NCBI RefSeq assembly: GCF_030407165.1 | Contig: NZ_CP129111.1 | Span: forward strand, 1,178,001 to 1,242,000 | Origin: Fontisubflavum oceani | GTDB taxonomy: Bacteria; Pseudomonadota; Alphaproteobacteria; Rhodobacterales; Rhodobacteraceae | DNA: 64,000 bases | Reading direction: 5' to 3' | In this document: positions 27,566 through 37,145 of the stretch, one piece after another | Layout of the letters: every line of letters begins with the position of its first letter | How positions within the stretch are numbered: position 1 is the stretch's first letter | Position numbers and translations under genes: made by a program | Notes under the pieces: model-generated | What the model saw: only the letters and a program-made list of their open reading frames with translations | Told to the model about the DNA's origin: nothing | Databases searched by the model: none

Positions 27566-27591
27566 TCCTTGATCTTTTCAAACGTCGGCGG

Positions 27592-27882
27592 TTAGCCGTT
27601 CACGCTGTCCTTCAGAGCCTTGGCAATGGTCACCTTGACCACTTTGTCGGCGTCTTTGTGGATCTGCTCGCCGGTGGCGGGGTTGCGCACCATACGTGCG
27701 GGCCGCTCGCGGCAATAGACTTTGCCAACACCGGGGATGGTGGCGGCACCGCCATTGGACACCTCTTTGGTGATCACATTGGCAATCGCGTCCAGCGCCG
27801 CGCCTGCGGCTTTCTTGTCGCTGCCCATCTCATCGGCCAGTGCGGCAACCAGTTGGGTCTTGGTCATGGGTTTCTGTGCCAT
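27592..27882 (-). CDS. hup: DNA-binding protein HU
   Basis: 96 residues, HU/IHF fold: MTKTQLVAALADEMGSDKKAAGAALDAI helices, then the GVGKVYCRERPARMVRNPATGEQI beta-arm with the RNPxTG signature, and VKVTIAKALKD at the end. It is a nucleoid protein that bends DNA without strong sequence preference. The YCRERPARMVRNPATG arm differs from the common FxxRxRxARxGRNPxTG form by having Met-Val before RNP. Single gene with its own terminator. Confidence 0.93.
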   Translation of the reverse strand: MAQKPMTKTQLVAALADEMGSDKKAAGAALDAIANVITKEVSNGGAATIPGVGKVYCRERPARMVRNPATGEQIHKDADKVVKVTIAKALKDSVNG

Positions 27883-27987
27883 GGTCTTATTCTCCTATAC
27901 TGCCCGAACCCTAGGGCTCGTTGCGGCAAAACTACCCGAATATTGTAGGAACACACAACGCTTAGTGTACCGAATTCTGCAATTTCA

Positions 27988-28008
27988 GCCCGAAAAACGG
28001 GCTTTTTT
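27988..28008. terminator. short hairpin with T tract between HU and amn
   Basis: GCCCG-AAAAA-CGGGC followed by TTTTTT on the plus strand. No plus-strand gene ends here, so as a plus-strand terminator it would serve only an unseen transcript. It lies 6 bp past the amn stop, and on the minus strand the same stem could act as a weak terminator for ade-amn. Confidence 0.45.
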
Positions 28009-28014
28009 GCCGAT

Positions 28015-29499
28015 TCAGAGGAAGGCAGTCTCTTCAAATGACCGCAATTTGCGAGAATGCAAACGCTCCAGAGGCATCTCGCGGAGCTTCTCCATCGCCC
28101 GGATTCCGATCAAAAGATGCCGTGAAACTTGGGTTTTGTAGAAGGCGCTGGCCATCCCGGGCAGCTTCAACTCGCCATGAAGCGGCTTGTCAGAAACGCA
28201 AAGCAGCGTGCCGTAGGGCACACGGAATCGGAACCCATTCGCCGCAATCGTGGCGCTTTCCATATCGAGCGCGATGGCGCGCGATTGGCTCAAGCGCTGC
28301 ACCGGGCCGCTATGGTCGCGCAGCTCCCAATTGCGATTGTCGATGGTGGCAACCGTGCCGGTCCGCATGATCCGCTTCAGGTCATAGCCCTCCACATCAC
28401 TCACATCCGCCACCGCGTCTTCAAGCGCGATTTGCACCTCGGCCAGCGCCGGAATCGGCACCCAAACCGGCAGATCGTCATCAAGCACGTGATCCTCGCG
28501 CAGATAGGCATGAGCGAGGACGAAATCGCCCAGACTCTGCGAGTTTCTCAGCCCCGCGCAATGGCCGACCATCAGCCAGACATGCGGGCGCAGAACGGCG
28601 ATATGATCGGTCGCAGTTTTGGCGTTCGACGGGCCAACGCCGATGTTAACCAAAGTGATGCCGCCGCCGCCCTCGCGCGTCAGGTGATAGGTTGGCATTT
28701 GCGGCAGTTTCAGCGGCGTATTCAGCGGCTGTTCCGGGTCGGTGATCACATCATTTCCGGGGCCAACCAGGGCCGTGTAGCCGCTCTTGGGGTCCCGGAG
28801 CGCGGCGCGGCCGAAGGCGACGAACTCTTCGACATAGAACTGGTAGTTGGTGAAGAGCACATGGTTCTGAAAATGCTCGGGGGCGGTGGCCGTGTAATGC
28901 GCCAGACGCGCCAGGGAGTAGTCGATCCGCTGTGCCGTGAAGGGCGCCAACGCGCCGGAGCCATCTTCGTTGTGATAGCCAAACCCGTTGACGATCTCAT
29001 CATTGGTGGTGCCCAGATCGGGCACGTCGAACACATCGCGCAGCGGGAATGCCAATGCGCCATCCTGCGGCACCTGCATTTCGGCATCGCCAAGAACTGC
29101 AAAATGCACGGGGATCGGCGTGATCGACGGGCCGATTGTCACCGGCACTTGATGGTTTTCGAGCAACAAAGCGATCTGCTGCGTGAGGTAGTTTTCGAAC
29201 AGATCGGGGCGGGTGACCGTGGTGGCGTAGGTCCCGGGTTCCGACACGTGGCCAAAGGACAGGCGGCTGTCGATCTGGCCAAAACTGGTCGTTGTGATCC
29301 GGATCTCGGGGTAGAAGGCGCGGAAGCGTTTGTCGGGCATCTCGCCCAGGATCACTTCGGCGAAATGCTTGCTGAGAAATCCGGTTGCGCCCTCATAGAG
29401 CTCTTGCAGATAGGCAACGGCCTCGGCCGCATCGGTGAAGCTTTTCGCGCCCGCATCGGCGGGGGTATCCACCGGAAGATGCAGTGTCGGGGCGGTCAT
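28015..29499 (-). CDS. amn: AMP nucleosidase
   Basis: 494 residues, full length. The N-terminal AMP-nucleosidase-specific domain (SFTDAAEAVAYLQELYEGATGF ... FYPEIRITT) is followed by the phosphorylase-like catalytic domain, with VGPSNAKTATDHIAVLRP, VGHCAGLRNSQSLGDFV and LDMESATIAANGFRFRVPYG. It splits AMP to adenine and ribose 5-phosphate. It overlaps ade by 4 bp, and Ade then deaminates the adenine, so the pair forms an AMP salvage or degradation unit. Confidence 0.93.
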   Translation of the reverse strand: MTAPTLHLPVDTPADAGAKSFTDAAEAVAYLQELYEGATGFLSKHFAEVILGEMPDKRFRAFYPEIRITTTSFGQIDSRLSFGHVSEPGTYATTVTRPDLFENYLTQQIALLLENHQVPVTIGPSITPIPVHFAVLGDAEMQVPQDGALAFPLRDVFDVPDLGTTNDEIVNGFGYHNEDGSGALAPFTAQRIDYSLARLAHYTATAPEHFQNHVLFTNYQFYVEEFVAFGRAALRDPKSGYTALVGPGNDVITDPEQPLNTPLKLPQMPTYHLTREGGGGITLVNIGVGPSNAKTATDHIAVLRPHVWLMVGHCAGLRNSQSLGDFVLAHAYLREDHVLDDDLPVWVPIPALAEVQIALEDAVADVSDVEGYDLKRIMRTGTVATIDNRNWELRDHSGPVQRLSQSRAIALDMESATIAANGFRFRVPYGTLLCVSDKPLHGELKLPGMASAFYKTQVSRHLLIGIRAMEKLREMPLERLHSRKLRSFEETAFL

Positions 29500-31295
29500 A
29501 GGCTATCCTTTTCAAATAATTCGGTGAGCTCAAACCGGGTGACATCCACCAGGCCGAGATCGGAAATACGCAGTTCCGGGATCACAGGGAGCGCCAGCAG
29601 CGAATGCTGCATATAGGCATTGTTGAGCGTACAGCCACAGGCGGCCATCGCCTCGACCATGTTTTGCGCTTTATCGGCCACACGGGACGCAAAGTCATCA
29701 CTCATCAGACCTGCGATGGGCAGTTCCACAAGCGCCAGTTCCTCGCCATCTTTGAAGACGCTGACCCCGCCGCCGATCTCTGCCAGCCGCATCACAGCCT
29801 TCGCCATGTTCTCCCGGTCTGTGCCGACGACAATCATATGGTGGCTGTCATGGGCGACCGTGGAGGCAATCGCCATCTGGCCTTTGTAATCGAAGCCGGA
29901 AACGAAGCCATTGACCACGCCGCCGGTGCCTTTGTGCCGCTCAACCAGGGCAATCTGGCAGACCGGGCCTTGGCCTTCGACGATCCCGTCACGTACCGTC
30001 AAATCAGCGGTGAGCGCTTGGGTCGGGGCTTGGTTCTCCACCACGCCAATGACCTTAGCTTTCACCTGATTGGCCCCGTCGGGTGCGGCGATCTCGAAGT
30101 CCGCGGCAGTGATCTCTTTGCCAAGGTGGACCGAGGCGCGGGTGTCGGCGGGCCAGTCCAGATGCGGGCAATCGACGAGGCAGGTGCCGTTTTCCGCAAC
30201 CTTCTGACCACGGGCGTAAACCGTCTCAATCGGCAGGTTGCGCAGATCGGAAGTCACGATCATATCGGCCCGCCGACCTGGCGCGATGGAGCCCAATTCG
30301 CGCTCGAGCCCGAAGTGGGTCGCGGTGTTGATCGTGGCCATTTGCAGCGCGATCAGCGGGTCACAGCCGCATTCGATTGCGTGGCGCAAGACCCGGTTCA
30401 TATGGCCCTCATTGACCAATGTGCCGGAATGGCAATCGTCGGTACAGAGAATGAAATTGCGTGGGTCGAGCCCACGTTCTGTGACCGCAGTGATCTGTTT
30501 TTCCACGTCATACCAGGCCGAGCCAAGCCGCAGCATCGCCCGCATCCCTTGGCGCACGCGCGCAATCGCGTCGTCTTCGGCCACGCCTTCGTGATCATCC
30601 GCCGGGCCACCGGCTGCATAGGCGTGGAAATCGGGCCCGAGATCGGGGGAGGCATAATGCCCGCCGATCACCTTGCCGGTCCGCGCGGTCGCCGCCATTT
30701 CGGCCAGCAACATGTCGTCACCCGCAACCACGCCCGGGAAGTTCATCATCTCGCCCAACCCGATGATGCCGGGCCAAGTCATCGCCTCCGCCACATCTTC
30801 GGGGCCGATCTCGAAACCGGTGGTCTCCAAACCAGGTGCAGAGGGGGCGCAGGACGGCATTTGCGTATAGATATTCACCGGCTGCAGCATCGCTTCGTCA
30901 TGCATCAGCTTCACACCGCGCAGGCCAAACACATTCGCGATTTCATGCGGGTCGGTGAACATGGTTGTGGTGCCATGCGGGATGACGGCGCGGGCGAACT
31001 CCGCCGGTGTCAACATGCCCGACTCAATATGCATGTGTCCGTCGCAAAGACCGGGGATCAGATATTGCCCTTGGAGATCAACGACCTGCGTGTCAGGTCC
31101 GATGGTGTGTTCCGCATCAGGGCCGACATAAGCGAAGCGGCCACAGGCCACGGCCACATCCCAGCCATCGAGCACTTCGCGGCTTTGCACATTCACCAGG
31201 CGGGCGTTTCTCAACACCAAATCTGCGGGTTTTCGACCGGCGGCGACGGCGATCAGATCAGCGGCGCAGTCGGCCCAAGTCTTCAGCATTTCCAT
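29496..31295 (-). CDS. ade: adenine deaminase
   Basis: 599 residues from ATG 31295. It is an amidohydrolase: metal ligands in LCDGHMHIESGMLTP, TMFTDPHEIANVFG, later VIGGHYA and the TDDCHSG block, and the C-terminal adenine-deaminase domain with VAHDSHHMIVVGTDRENM. It converts adenine to hypoxanthine and ammonia with Fe or Mn. First gene of ade-amn; the two stop/start codons overlap. The long plus-strand open frame over it is an antisense shadow. Confidence 0.94.
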   Translation of the reverse strand: MEMLKTWADCAADLIAVAAGRKPADLVLRNARLVNVQSREVLDGWDVAVACGRFAYVGPDAEHTIGPDTQVVDLQGQYLIPGLCDGHMHIESGMLTPAEFARAVIPHGTTTMFTDPHEIANVFGLRGVKLMHDEAMLQPVNIYTQMPSCAPSAPGLETTGFEIGPEDVAEAMTWPGIIGLGEMMNFPGVVAGDDMLLAEMAATARTGKVIGGHYASPDLGPDFHAYAAGGPADDHEGVAEDDAIARVRQGMRAMLRLGSAWYDVEKQITAVTERGLDPRNFILCTDDCHSGTLVNEGHMNRVLRHAIECGCDPLIALQMATINTATHFGLERELGSIAPGRRADMIVTSDLRNLPIETVYARGQKVAENGTCLVDCPHLDWPADTRASVHLGKEITAADFEIAAPDGANQVKAKVIGVVENQAPTQALTADLTVRDGIVEGQGPVCQIALVERHKGTGGVVNGFVSGFDYKGQMAIASTVAHDSHHMIVVGTDRENMAKAVMRLAEIGGGVSVFKDGEELALVELPIAGLMSDDFASRVADKAQNMVEAMAACGCTLNNAYMQHSLLALPVIPELRISDLGLVDVTRFELTELFEKDSL

Positions 31296-31351
31296 GGCGC
31301 AGTTTCCCACCCTAACTGGCGGGCTTCAAGCGACATTTCCATGACGGTAGC

Positions 31352-32056
31352 TCAGACGGTCAGAGCCTCGGCGCGCATCCGCTCGTAATGCGGTAAGGCG
31401 GCAACCAGAAGCGGCTTATGGGCCTCGGCCGTCACCGGCAATGGCCCTTCGGCCCCGGCAAACCCGGTGCTGTCATGAACCGCCGCATACCAGTGTTTCG
31501 CCCAAACCCCGTCACTTGGATGACCGCCCTTGGGCCAGTGCAGCATGTCGTTGGTAAAGGGCAGCCCAATGGTCTCACAGAGCGCTTCCAGAACCGCGCT
31601 GGGAGCCTTTCGAATCTCATCGCTATCGATGATCACGCCGCCAAGCTTTTGATAAAGCGCGGTTTGTTGCCGAAAGCCGATGTCTTCGAGTGTCACGGTC
31701 TCGCGCTTGGCCGCATAGCTCGCGATCACACGCGAGGGATGCCGGATCAGGTGAATGTTGACACAACCCGCCGCCCAATCGAGCGGGAATCCGGGCAGCA
31801 TATGATGCGGCATATGCTTCATATAGAAATGCGTCTTGCCGTCGGGGATCGCCCCTGCGCAGCGCGCCGCGACCTTGGCTGGATCGGCCTCATGGGCGGC
31901 GATGATTTCGGCGGCCAAAGGGTGAGCGGAACCGCTTTTGCGGAGATAGGCGGCGTAGAAGGGCTCATCCCAAACCGCGCAGTCGCCGCGAGCGGCGAAG
32001 GCATACATCATGGCGGTGGAAAGGTTGCGTGGGCCAGACCACATAGCGATTTTCAT
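31352..32056 (-). CDS. sulfotransferase-like P-loop protein
   Basis: 234 residues. MKIAMWSGPRNLSTAMMYAF carries a PAPS-type phosphate-binding loop, WDEPFYAAYL follows, and IHLIRHPSRVIASYAAK is the 3'-phosphate-binding Arg/Ser segment of sulfotransferases. This subfamily also occurs fused to a class IV aminotransferase in plant branched-chain-aminotransferase-like proteins, and here a class IV aminotransferase gene lies 120 bp upstream on the same strand. A shared pathway is likely, but the substrate is unknown; whether PAPS is really used is open. Confidence 0.75.
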   Translation of the reverse strand: MKIAMWSGPRNLSTAMMYAFAARGDCAVWDEPFYAAYLRKSGSAHPLAAEIIAAHEADPAKVAARCAGAIPDGKTHFYMKHMPHHMLPGFPLDWAAGCVNIHLIRHPSRVIASYAAKRETVTLEDIGFRQQTALYQKLGGVIIDSDEIRKAPSAVLEALCETIGLPFTNDMLHWPKGGHPSDGVWAKHWYAAVHDSTGFAGAEGPLPVTAEAHKPLLVAALPHYERMRAEALTV

Positions 32057-32176
32057 GATATGGACTCCGTATGGAACCGGTATGGAAATGATACATACGC
32101 AGACGGGCGTGCCGCCTGCTTCTCTGCTTCACAAATATCCTGGGGGAGGCCGCAGGCCGGGGGCAAAGCCCCTTCG

Positions 32177-33087
32177 TCATCCAACCACATCACGCGCCAC
32201 CAGGTCTTTGTAGAGCCCGCGAATCCGCTTGGTCATCTCCCCCATCTGACCATCACCGATCCTCCGACCATCGATCTCGCCCACGGGTGTCTGCGCGCCA
32301 AACGTGCCGGTCAAAAAAGCTTCTTCGGCGCCATAGGTCTCGACCAGCGAGAAGTTCTTCTCAAACACCGGAATGCCATCGGCGCGGCAAACATCGATCA
32401 CCTTCTGCCGGGTGATGCCGTTCATGCAATAATCACCGGTGGAGGTCCAAACCTCGCCTTTCCGCACAATGAAGAAGTTGCACGCATTGGTGGTGTTCAC
32501 AAAACATGCACATCCAGCATCAGCGCCTCATCCGCCCCGGCTTTCTCCGCCGCGATGCAGGCGAGGATGCAGTTCAGCTTGGAATGCGAGTTCAGCTTCG
32601 GGTCCTGCGTCATCGGAAGCCCGCGTAGATGCGGCACAGTGGCCAGCCGGATCGGGCGCGGCAAGGACGGGCGCGAATGCTCCATGATGATCACAACCGT
32701 CGGGCCCGTTACCGACAGAGCCGGGTGTTGAAACGGGCGCTGCTTGACGCCGCGCGTGACCATCAGCCGGGCATGCGCATCCGTTTCCATCCCATTCGCG
32801 GCGCGGGTGTCTTCCAACGCGGCGGCGAGCGCGGCGGCATCCATGCCGATATCCAGATCGATGGCTTTCGCGGCCTCGAACAAACGGTCGAGATGCTCGT
32901 CCAGGAAAGCCCAGGTTCCGTCATAGAGCCGCAAGCCCTCCCAAACCCCATCGCCGAGCATGAAGCCGCTGTCATAGACGCTGACCAAGGCTTCGGCCCG
33001 CGGTTTCAACGCTCCATTCACCCAAATCAGGATGGCGTCATTGCGCGCATCTTCTTCTGCCTGATGGGTCGTCACTGCATCATCCAT
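32177..33087 (-). CDS. class IV aminotransferase (D-alanine/branched-chain type; frame broken by a 1-base deletion)
   Basis: The N-terminal frame (ATG 33087) has LIWVNGALKPRAEALVSVYDSGFMLGDGVWEGLRLYDG and runs to DEALMLDVH. The second frame continues VNTTNACNFFIVRKGEVWTS to the end with MNGITRQKVID. One missing G (plus strand about 32505, GG read as G) would give DVHGFVNTTNACN and a protein of about 303 residues. PLP Lys candidates lie in DPKLNSHSKLN. It belongs to the D-amino-acid/branched-chain aminotransferase fold family. The neighbour is the sulfotransferase-like gene, and the two look like the unfused form of a known plant fusion protein. Confidence 0.82.
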
Positions 33088-33193
33088 GGGCCTCACCTCC
33101 TGTTCACCGCCGCGTGACCTCACACCCATGTGCGTTGTATTTCAATGCCCTTGCATCACAAAAATGGATCACGTGCAGAAGGAGACCAATCCC

Positions 33194-33861
33194 ATGTCCC
33201 GACTTCCGATCCGCCACACGATGAAAACCGTGCTGTTGAGCTTTGCAATCTTGGCCGGCGTCGCGCTGCAACATGGCAAAGCCCATGCCCGCGACATTCA
33301 GACCACCGTTGTTGCAGGCGGCTGTTTCTGGTGCGTGGAATCGGATTTCGAGAGTGTGCCGGGCGTGATCGAGGTCGTCTCGGGATTCGCGGGCGGCACG
33401 GTGGCCAATCCGACCTATCGGCAGGTGGTACGCGGCGGCACCGGGCATCTGGAGGTGGTCGAGATTACCTATGATGCTGATCGGCTGCCATATGACCAGC
33501 TTTTCACATGTTCCTCCGCTCGGTCGACCCGCTGGATGCGGGCGGGCAGTTCTGCGACCGGGGGCATAGCTATACCACCGGTATTTTTGTCGAAAATGCA
33601 CAGGAACGCGTCATCGCCGAAGCGGCAATTGCCCAAGCAAGCGCGGATTTGGGGCGGGCTGTGGTGACGCCGGTGCTGGATGCAGCGCCGTTCTATGCGG
33701 CCGAGGCGTATCACCAGGATTATTATCGTAGCGAGGATCTGATCGTGACGCGGTTTGGCCCGCGCCGAAAATCAGTGGCCTATGAACTCTACCGCCAATC
33801 CTGCGGTCGCGATGAGCGGGTGCAGGAAGTTTGGGGCAGCGCCGCCGCCTTCACCCATTAG
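33194..33861 (+). CDS. msrA: peptide-methionine (S)-S-oxide reductase, exported (frame broken by a 1-base deletion)
   Basis: MSRLPIRH at ATG 33194 leads into a signal peptide (TVLLSFAILAGVALQHGKAHA). The MsrA active site follows (VVAGGCFWCVESDFESVPGV) and GGTVANPTYRQVVRGGTGHLEVVEITYDAD. The frame is lost at DQLF. Adding one C at 33505 (TTCCACATG) links it to HMFLRSVDPLDAGGQFCDRGHSYTTGIF, which completes the enzyme (about 222 residues). It reduces methionine-S-sulfoxide; the export signal suggests a periplasmic repair role. Gly-Cys-Phe-Trp-Cys is the catalytic motif. Confidence 0.88.
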
Positions 33862-34145
33862 AGAAACAGCGCGACATTGTTCCGCAAGATGATCTCAAGC
33901 GCATAAAGCCCGAGGATCACGATCAGCGGTGCCAGATCGAGCCCGCCCATTTGTGGCAACATCCGCCGGATCGGGGCATAGACAGGCTCCAGCAATCGGT
34001 TCAGCCCGTCCCAGATTTGCGCAACGATCGGTTGGCGCATATTCAGCACGCCGAAATTGATCAGCCAGCTCATGATGATGTGGATGATGACGATGAAGAA
34101 CGCCACGTCGATCAGCAGCATCAGGATTTGAAAGAGCGAGGTCAT
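33858..34145 (-). CDS. YggT family membrane protein
   Basis: 95 residues with two hydrophobic segments of the YggT repeat: FFIVIIHIIMSWLINFG, then the conserved LNRLLEPVYAPIRRMLPQMGGLDLAPLIVILGLYALE. The family is linked to cell division, osmotic shock or membrane-complex assembly in other bacteria, with no firm biochemical role. Its 3' end overlaps the msrA stop. Confidence 0.9.
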   Translation of the reverse strand: MTSLFQILMLLIDVAFFIVIIHIIMSWLINFGVLNMRQPIVAQIWDGLNRLLEPVYAPIRRMLPQMGGLDLAPLIVILGLYALEIILRNNVALFL

Positions 34146-34272
34146 GGGGCGTGGCCTTTTTGCCTTTGATTTCAGCTAGGGCACAGACCTAAGCTTGAAG
34201 CTTCGCCACTGCAAGCCATGTGACGCGACGCCTCGCTTGACGCTGACGCGCGTCCGGGCCATCTGCGCCGTC

Positions 34273-34803
34273 ATGACACCGATCCTCCGCACCGCCGCCG
34301 AATTGTTACGCGCTCGCCGCGCCGCGCCATTGCCTTTGTTGGGCCTGCACAAGACGCCGATGCGCTGCTGGCCCGGGGATATCGACCTGTTTCTGGAACT
34401 GAACAACGGGCGCACCTTATCGCTTTTTGACATTGGCCGGTTCGGGTTGGCCGCCCGGATGGGATTGATCCGGGTGTTGCGCGAAAAGCGCTGGGGATTG
34501 GTCGTCGCCGGGGCGTCGGTTCGGTATCGGGCCCGTATCCGACCGTTTCAGAAGTTTGAAATTCGGAGCCGGGCGCTCGCCTGGGACAAACGGTTTATCT
34601 ATATTGAGCAGTCGATGTGGCGGGGCGAGACCTGCTGCAACCATATCCTGCTGCGCACGGCAGTGACCGAGCATAGCAGTATTATACCGACAGATCAGGT
34701 GTTGGACGCGCTGGGTGAGACCGCGTCATCGCCCGATATGCCCGATTGGGCGCAAGCCTGGATCGACGCCGATGCGACGCGGCCTTGGCCGCCAAAGATG
34801 TAG
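34273..34803 (+). CDS. hotdog-fold thioesterase-like protein
   Basis: 176 residues from ATG 34273. The central part PMRCWPGDIDLFLELNNGRTLSLFDIGRFGLAARMGL is the 4HBT/THEM6-like hotdog signature; the usual catalytic Asp position may be the D in GDIDLFLELNNG. Probable acyl-CoA thioesterase; substrate unknown. It precedes the MFS transporter by 75 bp. Confidence 0.8.
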   Translation: MTPILRTAAELLRARRAAPLPLLGLHKTPMRCWPGDIDLFLELNNGRTLSLFDIGRFGLAARMGLIRVLREKRWGLVVAGASVRYRARIRPFQKFEIRSRALAWDKRFIYIEQSMWRGETCCNHILLRTAVTEHSSIIPTDQVLDALGETASSPDMPDWAQAWIDADATRPWPPKM

Positions 34804-34878
34804 GCGCGCCCGCCATTTTCATTGCCAAATCGCCCCAAGCGACCGATGCTGCGCGCAATTTTGGCCAAGGGGACGTGT

Positions 34879-36228
34879 ATGGCGGACACCGTACTGCGCA
34901 AGCGGATTTGGGGCTGGTGGGCGTTTGATTGGGCCAGTCAGCCCTATAACACACTGCTCCTGACCTTCATTTTCGGGCCTTATATCAATGATTTGTTGGG
35001 GGACGGCACTCAGGCGCAGACCGCCTGGGGCTATGGCATTGGGGCGGCTGGCATTCTGATCGCGCTGCTCGCGCCGATCCTGGGCGCGATTGCCGATCGG
35101 GCCGGGCATAAGATGCCGTTTATCTGGCTGTTTTCAGGGATGTATGTGCTCGGCTCGGCGGGGCTGTGGCTGGCGGCGCCGGATGATTTCAATCTGGTCT
35201 TCACTCTCTGCTTTTTCGCCATTGGCCTGATCGGGATGGAGTTTGCGACGATTTTCACCAATTCGCTGATGCCCTCACTGGGGCCGCGCCAGGATCTTGG
35301 GCGGATCTCGGGCACCGGTTGGGCGATTGGGTATCTGGGCGGGTTCCTCGCCTTGGTAATTATGTTGTTGCTCTTGGCGGAGAATGCCGAGACGGGCAAA
35401 ACCCTGATCGGGATTGATCCGATCTTCGGGCTTGATGCAGCGGCCCGTGAGGGCACACGCGCTGTCGGTCCGTTGACCGCGATCTGGTTTGCGGTCTTCA
35501 TGATCCCGTTCTTTCTTTGGGTGCGGGAGCCGCGGATGCCGGACGCCGTCCCGATGGGTCACGCGGTGCGCACGGCCTTGCCGGAACTGATGCGGCATCT
35601 GAAAGCGCTGCCACAGGAGCGGAGCCTCTTCGCCTATCTCGGCTCGTCGATGTTCTATCGCGACGGGCTGAACGGGATGTATGTTTTTGGCGGCATCTAT
35701 GCGGCGGGCGTTTTGGGCTGGTCGGTTGTTGATGTGGGAATCTTCGGCATCTTGGCGGTACTCACAGGCGCGCTGTTTGCCTGGCTCGGCGGCAAGGCCG
35801 ATAGCCGATTTGGGCCGAAGCCAGTGATCACGGCGAACGTGTTGGTTCTGACGCTGGTCGGGATCGGGATCGTGTTCATCTCGCGCGAGAGCGTGTTTGG
35901 CATCCCGACCGGGCCCGAGTCTGCATTGCCCGATATCGCGTTCTATATCTTCGGCGCGATGATCGGGGCTGCCGGTGGCGCGTTGCAATCGGCAAGCCGG
36001 ACAATGCTGGTCCGCCAAGCGCATTCGGATCGGATCACCGAGGGCTTTGGGCTTTATGCGCTGGCGGGCAAGGCGACGTCCTTCATCGCACCTTTGTTGA
36101 TCGGGGTGACGACGCAGATTACCGGCAGTCAGCAAATGGGGATCACGCCGCTCATTGGGCTGTTCCTGATCGGGCTCATTCTGCTACTCTGGGTCAATCC
36201 GAATGGCCGCGAGGAGTCCCGTGCATGA
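34879..36228 (+). CDS. MFS transporter, UMF1/Atg22-like family
   Basis: 449 residues from ATG 34879 (MADTVLRKRIWGWWAFDWASQPYNTLLLTF), which is the typical UMF1 start. About 12 helices, with LAPILGAIADRAGHKMPFIW as the MFS motif A loop and SASRTMLVRQAHSDRITEGFGLYAL late in the protein. Homologues include yeast vacuolar amino acid effluxer Atg22. Substrate unknown in bacteria. Its stop overlaps mepA by 4 bp. Confidence 0.9.
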   Translation: MADTVLRKRIWGWWAFDWASQPYNTLLLTFIFGPYINDLLGDGTQAQTAWGYGIGAAGILIALLAPILGAIADRAGHKMPFIWLFSGMYVLGSAGLWLAAPDDFNLVFTLCFFAIGLIGMEFATIFTNSLMPSLGPRQDLGRISGTGWAIGYLGGFLALVIMLLLLAENAETGKTLIGIDPIFGLDAAAREGTRAVGPLTAIWFAVFMIPFFLWVREPRMPDAVPMGHAVRTALPELMRHLKALPQERSLFAYLGSSMFYRDGLNGMYVFGGIYAAGVLGWSVVDVGIFGILAVLTGALFAWLGGKADSRFGPKPVITANVLVLTLVGIGIVFISRESVFGIPTGPESALPDIAFYIFGAMIGAAGGALQSASRTMLVRQAHSDRITEGFGLYALAGKATSFIAPLLIGVTTQITGSQQMGITPLIGLFLIGLILLLWVNPNGREESRA

Positions 36229-37145
36229 CCCTGACCCGTTCAACCCTAGCCGCGCTCGGCCTTGTATTCTTGGCCGCGTGCAACAGCGCCGCGCCGGATC
36301 GGGCCGCGACTGGGCCGGCTTTGCCGCCCTTGGATGTCACCCAATCCCGGCAAGAAGCGCGGCAGCTTTTCGGTGCGGAGGATCAGGGCTCGACCGGAAC
36401 ACCAGAGGCCTATGGCGGCTATGCGCGCGGCTGCGTCGCGGGGGCGGAGCAATTGGCCGAGACCGGCCCGACATGGCAGGCGATGCGGCTTTCCCGGAAC
36501 CGGAATTGGGCGCTGCCGGTCACGTTGGATTATGTCCGCGATCTCAGCCGTGAGGTGGCGCGCACGACCTCTTGGAACGGGATCTATGTGGGCGATATGA
36601 GCCAGCCGAGGGGTGGCCCCATGCTGACCGGGCATCGGAGCCATCAATCGGGGCTGGATATCGACATCTGGATGCGGCCCGCGACCAACCTGAACCTTAG
36701 TTTGACCGAGCGCGAAAATCTGTCGTCGATCTCGACGCGGCGGGCCAATGGCGCCTATGTCAATGACGCTTGGACAGCGGATCATTGGCGCGTGATGCGC
36801 GCCGCCGCGTCGGACCCGCGTGTCGCGCGGATTTTCGTATTCCCGGGTGCCAAGGTGTGGATGTGTGATAATGAGACCGGCGACCGGAGCTATCTGCGCA
36901 ATATCCGGCCCTGGTGGGGGCATCACTATCATTTCCACGTGCGGCTATCCTGCCCGGCGGGCATGGCGGGCTGCGAAGATCAGGCCGCACCGCCGCCTGG
37001 CGATGGGTGCGCCGAGGCGCGCGAATGGGTGCAAAATATCCTGAACCCGCCGCCGCCGGACCCGAACGCGCCGCCGCCTCAGCCGCGCCGGGAACTGACC
37101 CTGGGCGATTTGCCCCGGCAATGCGCCGCGCTTCTGTCGCCCTGA
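36225..37145 (+). CDS. mepA: penicillin-insensitive murein endopeptidase
   Basis: 306 residues. A signal sequence with lipobox LVFLAAC suggests a lipoprotein. The LAS-family zinc motifs are complete: TGHRSHQSGLDIDIWMRP (His and Asp ligands), WTADHWRVMRAA, and WWGHHYHFHVRLSCP for the third ligand and catalytic His. It cuts the D-Ala-mDAP cross-link in peptidoglycan in the periplasm. A proline-rich C-terminal tail (PPPPDPNAPPPQPRR) is an extension. Confidence 0.93.
   Translation: MTLTRSTLAALGLVFLAACNSAAPDRAATGPALPPLDVTQSRQEARQLFGAEDQGSTGTPEAYGGYARGCVAGAEQLAETGPTWQAMRLSRNRNWALPVTLDYVRDLSREVARTTSWNGIYVGDMSQPRGGPMLTGHRSHQSGLDIDIWMRPATNLNLSLTERENLSSISTRRANGAYVNDAWTADHWRVMRAAASDPRVARIFVFPGAKVWMCDNETGDRSYLRNIRPWWGHHYHFHVRLSCPAGMAGCEDQAAPPPGDGCAEAREWVQNILNPPPPDPNAPPPQPRRELTLGDLPRQCAALLSP

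Noticed and set aside
27988..28008. Terminator of a plus-strand gene
   Set aside because: No plus-strand gene ends here; HU and amn are both on minus. Kept as a hairpin of uncertain direction.
29604..31388. 594-codon open frame on the plus strand across ade
   Set aside because: Antisense to a full, motif-complete adenine deaminase; the long frame follows from GC-rich codon use. The same holds for 28129-29616 over amn and 16668-17978 over petB.
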